A DNA stretch of 64,000 nt. It comes from Malassezia japonica. Taxonomy: Eukaryota; Basidiomycota; Malasseziomycetes; Malasseziales; Malasseziaceae. Below are positions 59,301 through 64,000 of this stretch, one piece after another. The stretch covers positions 434,001-498,000 of the forward strand of contig NC_083374.1 in the NCBI RefSeq assembly GCF_029542785.1. The letters run 5' to 3'. The position numbers were made by a program, and so were the translations under genes. Below the pieces are notes generated by a model. That model had not been told where the DNA came from. It ran no database searches and saw only the letters and a program-made list of their open reading frames with translations. Numbering within the stretch: position 1 is the first letter of the stretch; each line of letters opens with the position of its first letter.

Positions 59301-62300
59301 GGGCCACACGCTGGTCGACCGCGGCATGGCGCCGTTGCCTCCGGCAGCGAGCACTACCGCGGTGCTTCCCACGCAGCTCGCGTGCCTCGAGGCAGCCGCC
59401 GACAGCGTGCGTCTTGCGTGGCTCACGATCGTGACCGGCGCGACGGGCGCAGGCAAGTCGGCGTTTGTGCGTATGCTTGCCGACCTCGCTGGCGTCGCGG
59501 TCGACGCGGTGCGCCTCAGCGCTGCGTCGGACACGATGGACCTCTTGGGCTCGTTTGAGCAGCACGATGTCGTGCATGCCCAGCGCGCGGCTCGTCGCCA
59601 GGCCACAGAGATTGTACATGCGGCCGCCGCGCGCCTGCGCTGCATGTCGGGTGCTGCAGAGCTCCTAACCCAGCTCGAGAACGCACAGCGCATGCTTGCG
59701 GTGGACGCGCCGGCGGCGATCGCGTCGCTCCTCGCGCACCCGGGCCTGGAGGAGGAGGAGCGCACGGCCCTTTCCTCGGCGGCTGCGGCCTTTGGCCCCA
59801 GCGAGAGCCAAGGGCAGTTTGCGTGGGTCGACGGCCCGCTCGTGCGTGCTGCGAATGAAGGCCGCTGGCTCGTTCTCGAGGACGCGAACCTGTGTTCCGC
59901 CTCGGTGCTCGACCGTCTGAACTCGCTCTTTGAGCCGAACGGCACTCTTCTCCTGAGCGAGCGGGGTATGGTCGACGGCGCGATCCCCGAGCTGAAGCCG
60001 CACCCCAATTTCCGCGTGCTGATGACCGTCGACCCGAAGCACGGCGAGCTGAGTCGTGCGATGCGCAATCGTGGTTTGGAGCTGTTCCTCGACGCGCCAG
60101 ACCTCGCGCGCATTGCGCCGATGGCGCGGTGCCCATCAGCGCTGGCGAGCGAGTCCCCGATGCACTCGGCCGTCGTTGCGCATGCCGTGCGCCGCGGTCT
60201 GAGTGGCGCGGCCGAGGCGCCTGTGCCGGACCCCACGGCGATGGCGCTTGTTGCGCCGCTCGTGGATGTCGGCCGCCTGCCGATCGCACACACCCTTGCA
60301 TGGCTGCCGCACCTTGCCGAGGCGGCGCTTGTGCACGCTGCGCAAGTACTTACACTTGCACAGCAGCAGGCGCTGCACACGGCCGTTGGTGCAGAGCACG
60401 CATCGTGCCTCGCCATCGCCTATGACGGCATCGCCGAAGCCGTGCACCAGCGCAACAATGTGCTTGCACAGCAGGGCTACCCCACTGCGCTCCTTGCACT
60501 GCTGCCCCCGGACCTGCGCCGTACGCCTGTGCCGTCGGACGACGATGTGGGTAGCCGCATTGCACTGCGCATCCGCGCAGCGTTGCGGCAACATGCCCTT
60601 GCGGCCGTCGACGACGAAGGCCCGTCGGTCCTGTCGCGAGCCAAGCGCCACGCGCCCGACCTCGCGCCGCTCCTCGCGGAGCTGCCGACGCTCCTTGGCG
60701 CGATTCCCGCGCTGGCGCTTGCCGCAAAGGAGAGCAGCGCAGCACTGCACACGCTCATCGATGCCGCGCACTTTTTGCACGAGGCGTGCGAGGGCGAGGA
60801 CGCGGACTACTCGCTTGTGCACGTCGTTCTGCGCACGATCCGTACTGCGCTGCGCGATGCACACGGCGACGGCGTGCCGACGCAGCGTGCCGACGCTGTC
60901 CTGCGCACGATGCATGCACCCCGCTCGTCGGCTGGCGGCGCGGCGATGCACGCTGTATGGGCCATGCTCCTGCCCAAGATTCCCCCGGCGGCGCTCACAG
61001 CGCTCGCGCAGCTCGAGCATGCTGCGTGGCAGCCGCACGCCCAAAAGACGGCACGCACCGCGCTCGAGCTGATGGCCACGCTGGCGCTCGCCGACCATGC
61101 CTGGACGCCAGAGCAGCAGACGGAGCTGTGTGGCCTTGCCGCCCAGCTCGCGTCCGAAATGCAGCTGGCAGAGCGCAAGGGAGAGGCGCACGAGGCGACG
61201 TATGCCTATGTCTCTCATGTCCTCCCTGTGCTGGCCTGGACGCTGACCGTGTCGCCGGCCAAGCTGCCGCGCGACGCGCGTCTGCGCACGCTCCTCTCGC
61301 TCGGTATCGAGCACAGCATGGCACCGGCGATCCTCGTTCCGGCGCAGCTCCAGCTGTGGGCGCCGGACGCGCCGTGTGCGCACACGCCCCCCGCCCAGCT
61401 GCGCGCGGCGCGTGCGCTGTGGGGCGTGGACGGCGCCTCGTCGCTGCTGAGTGCGACGCTCCTGCGCAACGTCCTGCGTGCGGTGCACGTCGACCGCGTG
61501 TCGCTCTTTGCGTGGCCGCAGTACTGTCGCGAGCTCGAGCAGCTCAGCACGAGCGTCGCGACGGCGATGGCACCTGCAGAGACGCCGCGCCTCGCGTCGC
61601 TTCTCGCACTCCTCCTGGCGTTTGTCGCTTGGTTATGTGCGGCACTCGCCGAGGCGCTCAAGGCCGTGCCGGACACGGACGAGCTCGCGGACGGGCTTCA
61701 CCGAGCCGCGGCCGGGAGCGACCGCGAGGCGATGGCGGCGGCCGTCGAAGCAGTGCACGCCGTGCTGCCCAAGACGCTGCCGCTCTCGTCTGCACTCGAG
61801 TCGTGGTTGTCGTTCCTGCGCGATGCGCTTGCATGCGCCGCATCGCCGAGCGAGCACGCGCTCGGTGCGGCATGGGTCGGCCTTGCGACGCAGACGCTTG
61901 CGCTGTACCTCCCCGACCTTCCTCTCGACCCGGTCGCCGAGACGCACGCTGCCGCGACCTATGCGTCGTTCCGCGTGACTCGGTTGAACGAGGCGCTGCG
62001 CATCGAGCACAGCGCCGAAGACCTGGCGTCCGGCAACAAGCGCAACGCGGTCACCGACGAGCTCGAGCTTGCATTGCAGGCCGCGCTCGCACACGCGTCG
62101 GATGCTACACAGACGCGCGTGCACCGCACGCCGAATGCTGCGCGCCTTGCGCGCCTGCACCAGGAACTCGCCTCGTTCGCGGCGCAGGTCCTGGCGCCCG
62201 CACGCATGCGCCCGCTCGTCGATGCGCTCGGCGCCAAGGCCGAGCGTGCGAGCGAGCAGCAGGCGACGGTCCAAGCGTCGATTGCGGCGTTTGCGCAGCG

Positions 62301-64000
62301 CCTGCAGCGGCAGTACACGGATATGCCGGACCTGGTTGCACCTGTGCTCCTTGCGTTGGACCAGGCGCGCCTCGGTCTTGGCATGTGTGCGTCGGCCGCG
62401 CCCTCGCGCCGTACCCACCGCATCCTGCGCGATGCCGCCCAGTTCCCAGCCGCCGCGGCATCGCAGGCGCTGCGGACCGAAAAAGCGGCGAGCGTCTCGG
62501 AGCTGATTACGTCGCTGGCCGCGGCCGTGTACGAGGCCGAGGTCGTATGTGCGCCTGCGCCCAACGTCGATGCGCTCTACGAGTCGCTGTATCGTGTGTG
62601 GGCGCACCAGCGCGACACGCTCGCCGACAAGGCCGCTGCCTCGGCGCAGCTCTATACCTACCGCGGCACGGACGACGATGAGGAGAAGCTCGCTGCGGAG
62701 AAGCGTGCACTCTTCCCTGTCTATGAAGATGTGCTGGAGGAGCAGGAGGAGGAGCAGAAGCACGAGAAGCTTGCGCTCGACGAGGCGTCGGTCGTGCTTG
62801 TTTACGAGCTACACCTCGCCCTCTTTTCGCAGACGATCGCGGTGCCGTGCGTGCGTACGGCGCTCGATGCGGCCGACGTATTTGCCGCGCAGCGTGCTGC
62901 GCTGGTGCGACATCTTTCGCAGCGTGCCGAGTCGCTGCCTGCGCCTCTGGATGCGGCAAGCGCCGCGCTGCAGCTCGCGCTGCTGGACGAGCGCACGTCG
63001 CCGCCGCCCAAGCGCCGCAACTTTTACCACGATGCCGACACCGAAACCATGGCGCAGCTTGCGCCTGTGCTCGAGCGTCTTGCGCAGCGGGTCAAGGATC
63101 TGCATGTGGCCTACCCCGAGCAGGTGCAATTGCAGCAGCTCCACGAGCGCTGTGCGCGTGTCGCGCAGCTCGGTATGCACAGTCCGGTTGCGCGTGTCCT
63201 TGCGGCAGTCGAGCAGCTCTTGACGCATGTTGACGACTGGGAGACGTACGCAAGCAGTGCAACGTCCTTGCGCGACAATGCGCAAGAGCTCATTGCGCTC
63301 GTCGTCGCATGGCGCCGCATGGAGCTCGGCGAGTGGGCGCATCTGCTCGACGCCGAGGCGGCCACCGAAGAGGGGCGTGTCGCGCCCTTCTTCTTCTCGC
63401 TGTACGAGGCGCTGACACGCGCGTGCGATGGCGACGAGGCGACGACACTCAAGGAACTACTTGCGCTCCTCGAGACGTACGTGCGTCAGAGCCCGATCGG
63501 GCAGCTGGCAGCGCGCCTGCGCTTGCTCGATGCAATGGGTTTGTACATGAGCACGAGCCACGCACGCGTCGGCACAGTGTGCCATAACGTCGCCAAGTAC
63601 TATGCGCAGTTTGTGCCGGCCGTCAGCGAGCACCTGGCCAAGGGGCGCCAGCTGCTCGAGCGCGAGGTGATGGACTATGTGAAGCTCGCAACGTGGAAGG
63701 ACGTGAACGTGTACTCGTTGCGTCAGAGCGCGCAAAAGACACACACGTATCTGCACCGCACGCTGCGCAAGTTCCGCGGGCTGCTTCAAGAGCCTGCAGA
63801 TGCGCTGCTGGCGCGCGCGGCCGACGCACGCCCCCCGATGGCCGTACGTGCACTACTGGGGCCCGGCGAGGAGGGGTGGAATGGATTGTCGGAGCTGACT
63901 GCGCCGGAAGGCGACGAGGCCGCGATCGACACATCGCGGCCCAAGCACCTGCAGCACGCGAACCGCACATTGCGCCAGCTCTATGCGCTGTGTGACCGCA
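53389..64000 (+). CDS. REA1: Midasin (Rea1/Mdn1) dynein-like AAA ATPase, 3' partial
   Basis: Rea1 is a giant ATPase that pulls assembly factors, including Ytm1, off pre-60S ribosomes. The frame is open for 10,612 bases to the window end (3537 codons), with no intron needed. Six tandem AAA modules are visible by their Walker A motifs: GPAACGKTH (residue about 276), GETGTGKTS (608), GPTSAGKTS (1028), GETGAGKTS (1327), GSPGAGKTS (1706) and GATGAGKSA (2018). The matching Walker B motifs include LLDEINLAAPETLE, VLDELNLAPTDVLE, LLDEVSLADDSVLE and LLDEMNLASQTVLE. AAA1 and AAA6 have degenerate Walker B motifs (LLEDID, LVLEDAN). After residue about 2260 the alpha-helical linker begins. The Asp/Glu-rich region and MIDAS domain lie beyond the window. 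The start ATG at 53389 follows a 65-bp divergent spacer. Confidence 0.97.
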   Translation, partial: MHRTCGIDVRPCALAAAAASQAAHAPRIHSCAQGSDDVVGVLDEAAGLLAQGDVSVALAFRPLLLDLCARATRDTLGAALAFSQLLGAFEELFPLAEPFFQQAWPDGLLTETTQERLLAQYRLLRAAPSLAKWPSAPLYTLFSDTTQAPALRLLALEVYALQERLAPSSKEALVATWIGDAPALLEGVCDVRVLPVHEAQRIDALWKGCKALPPSDAPLYVDESHLAPGLVSVGGVLLYAPDAAPSTGFVETPGLAEPMRDAALHIGLRLPLLLSGPAACGKTHLITHLAQRLHGARPTPPLLSIQLGDQSGVDGKQLLGSFVSSSTRPGTFEWVEGALARAVRQGVWVLLEDIDKASGDVLSVIAPLLDALAPTKAIGERPRLDLGARGTIEAAPGFALFATRTSTAPFATSEHWGEVTMPPPTPDDVDAILVHRFPALAQLPRDELASVVRAWAAVAEGVRAPGAPSGLRRVTLRELIKWCARIEAQRPQSLFSHPVVQESVFLDACDLFFAAMPDAAPGAALSPYVTALLYTLAESLQVSPERARWALEQRIPELVHSTPPRLGRVSLPSGGQGSARYALTKPTLILMERVAACIDQAEPVLLVGETGTGKTSMVQHLASMYKTPLTAINMSQQTESADLLGAYKPLDPKLQAQALHDRWTALFTSTFSERRNAEFLNAERKALVKGKWARLAALWQESGRMAAQARAAADADVRKKRRVTHDAAAVWDAFCDDARTFAAVHASKQRHFVFAFVEGPLVHAIRHGHWILLDEINLAAPETLECLSMLLQSRESSIVLTERGDLAPIPRHPNFRLFACMNPATDVGKRDLQGAFRARFTELYVPSPDSDREALVSIVAQYIGEASVGDRAAVLDVAEWYTHVRRQAAAHELADGCNERPHYSVRTLARALTFAAALMPQYGLRRALSEGVSMAFGTLLDHKSAEKLVAATEQHLLARAKDRRRLAPTFCPPRPGDGYVNFGPFWLEAGPLPLDDASEYVRTPSVEAKLAALARTLVTRQSPVLIQGPTSAGKTSAVEYLARRTGHRFVRINNHEHTDVQEYLGAYASDASGRLVYTEGLLVTALRRGDWIVLDELNLAPTDVLEALNRLLDDNRELLIPETGEVVKPHPQFMLFATQNPPGAYAGRKMLSRALRNRFVELHFDDVPETELATILEHRCRIAPSYAAKIVAVFSELQRRRQADRVFENKHAFATLRDLFRWGARGAVGYEQLADTGYMLLAERARNPRDREAVQSVLEDVLRVKVTPALYDLSDTSTVVAQIGTERAAALKAAAAAQGIVWTAAMQRLVCLAAVALAYNEPVLLVGETGAGKTSVCDILSAAFGRPLHSFNCHQNTDSADLLGGQRPVRDRAARVAAARAAAVEAAGAEVGELPLDALSATLASLDASLKRDEALHLIQAAQALFVWCDGPLVQAMRQGDHMLLDEVSLADDSVLERLNSVLEKERTLVLAEKAGRVEDLAITAVPGFQILATMNPGGDYGKKELSPALRNRFTEIYVPAVDAHADQAAILDAQWPANVPELRAYTEPILAFVQFVAKQLGGTEHTGLGVRDLLSWASFMVAMHASGTLSPPDAFAHGAALVVIDGLGALPATAAMSPSGLAQLRARCIAEVNRLISPATFDPAAPALRSVTDTHEALFVGPFSLPKAGKPKDVRFALSAPTTAENAMRVLRACAVPKRSVLLEGSPGAGKTSLIASLAAMTNNPLTRINLSEQTELLDLFGAELPVEGGKPGEFAWRPAAFLEAMQAGHWVLLDEMNLASQTVLEGLNACLDHRGAVYVAEIGRTFARHPSFRIFAAQNPQHQGGARKGLPKSLLNRFTKVHVAELNATDAQEICAQLYPDVPAEALGRMVAFNTALQQATLYDGLARFGAPWEFNLRDLLRWLALMHAPLGSPSHDPTAHFAALYARRFRTESDRVRTAALYAKHMGIDARTLLDAPAPHIGASHALLGHTLVDRGMAPLPPAASTTAVLPTQLACLEAAADSVRLAWLTIVTGATGAGKSAFVRMLADLAGVAVDAVRLSAASDTMDLLGSFEQHDVVHAQRAARRQATEIVHAAAARLRCMSGAAELLTQLENAQRMLAVDAPAAIASLLAHPGLEEEERTALSSAAAAFGPSESQGQFAWVDGPLVRAANEGRWLVLEDANLCSASVLDRLNSLFEPNGTLLLSERGMVDGAIPELKPHPNFRVLMTVDPKHGELSRAMRNRGLELFLDAPDLARIAPMARCPSALASESPMHSAVVAHAVRRGLSGAAEAPVPDPTAMALVAPLVDVGRLPIAHTLAWLPHLAEAALVHAAQVLTLAQQQALHTAVGAEHASCLAIAYDGIAEAVHQRNNVLAQQGYPTALLALLPPDLRRTPVPSDDDVGSRIALRIRAALRQHALAAVDDEGPSVLSRAKRHAPDLAPLLAELPTLLGAIPALALAAKESSAALHTLIDAAHFLHEACEGEDADYSLVHVVLRTIRTALRDAHGDGVPTQRADAVLRTMHAPRSSAGGAAMHAVWAMLLPKIPPAALTALAQLEHAAWQPHAQKTARTALELMATLALADHAWTPEQQTELCGLAAQLASEMQLAERKGEAHEATYAYVSHVLPVLAWTLTVSPAKLPRDARLRTLLSLGIEHSMAPAILVPAQLQLWAPDAPCAHTPPAQLRAARALWGVDGASSLLSATLLRNVLRAVHVDRVSLFAWPQYCRELEQLSTSVATAMAPAETPRLASLLALLLAFVAWLCAALAEALKAVPDTDELADGLHRAAAGSDREAMAAAVEAVHAVLPKTLPLSSALESWLSFLRDALACAASPSEHALGAAWVGLATQTLALYLPDLPLDPVAETHAAATYASFRVTRLNEALRIEHSAEDLASGNKRNAVTDELELALQAALAHASDATQTRVHRTPNAARLARLHQELASFAAQVLAPARMRPLVDALGAKAERASEQQATVQASIAAFAQRLQRQYTDMPDLVAPVLLALDQARLGLGMCASAAPSRRTHRILRDAAQFPAAAASQALRTEKAASVSELITSLAAAVYEAEVVCAPAPNVDALYESLYRVWAHQRDTLADKAAASAQLYTYRGTDDDEEKLAAEKRALFPVYEDVLEEQEEEQKHEKLALDEASVVLVYELHLALFSQTIAVPCVRTALDAADVFAAQRAALVRHLSQRAESLPAPLDAASAALQLALLDERTSPPPKRRNFYHDADTETMAQLAPVLERLAQRVKDLHVAYPEQVQLQQLHERCARVAQLGMHSPVARVLAAVEQLLTHVDDWETYASSATSLRDNAQELIALVVAWRRMELGEWAHLLDAEAATEEGRVAPFFFSLYEALTRACDGDEATTLKELLALLETYVRQSPIGQLAARLRLLDAMGLYMSTSHARVGTVCHNVAKYYAQFVPAVSEHLAKGRQLLEREVMDYVKLATWKDVNVYSLRQSAQKTHTYLHRTLRKFRGLLQEPADALLARAADARPPMAVRALLGPGEEGWNGLSELTAPEGDEAAIDTSRPKHLQHANRTLRQLYALCDR

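Noticed and set aside
1..64000. Transposons, long repeats, CRISPR arrays, rRNA and tRNA genes
   Set aside because: None was recognised by eye. Short tRNA genes could be missed; a tRNAscan-SE run would settle this.

Overview
This window is nuclear DNA of a compact, GC-rich fungal genome, most likely a Malassezia-type basidiomycete (Ustilaginomycotina). The grounds are fungus-specific genes (elongation factor eEF3, Mrp51, She9, Rot1), genes packed a few tens of bases apart, and introns of about 22 nt with GTACGT-type donors and a CTNAC branch site almost touching the acceptor AG. The genus is an inference. I see no mobile elements, CRISPR, rRNA or convincing tRNA genes.

I find 29 protein genes, most identifiable and many only after splicing by eye. 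From left to right: M13 metallopeptidase (5' end outside the window), YTM1, MDM38/LETM1, RRP12, a long ferric reductase, GPI16, ROT1, a HORMA/Rev7-like protein, COP1 (alpha-COP), an 820-bp gene-free stretch, MRP51, RIB4, EHD3/HIBCH, mitochondrial AsnRS, CDC123, CBC2, EGD1, ATP synthase subunit e, acetyl-CoA synthetase, a DUF4604 protein, RFA3, SHE9, YEF3, RAD3, ORC6, an IRC5/HELLS remodeller, SEC2, a DHX29-like helicase, TRAPPC11, and the first 3537 codons of REA1 (midasin).

The genes are mostly housekeeping. Ribosome assembly is represented by YTM1, RRP12 and REA1; Rea1 is the ATPase that strips Ytm1 from pre-60S particles. The secretory pathway has GPI16, ROT1, COP1, SEC2 and TRAPPC11. Mitochondria have LETM1, MRP51, AsnRS, SHE9, subunit e and HIBCH. 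DNA replication, repair and chromatin have RFA3, RAD3, ORC6 and IRC5, all between 32 and 43 kb. Translation has YEF3, EGD1, CDC123, CBC2 and a DHX29-like protein.

The most unusual feature is intron size. Of 34 introns I could place, 23 are exactly 22 nt, the range is 20-35 nt, and all ten in the HELLS-like gene are 22 nt. Only one of the 34 is a multiple of three. Other points are a CACGTG element in about eight upstream regions, a 15-bp palindromic element shared by the acetyl-CoA synthetase and eEF3 upstream regions, symmetrical bZIP and CCAAT sites in two divergent promoters, an antisense coding overlap of 7 bp, and a ROT1 intron whose retention would open a reading frame straight into GPI16.
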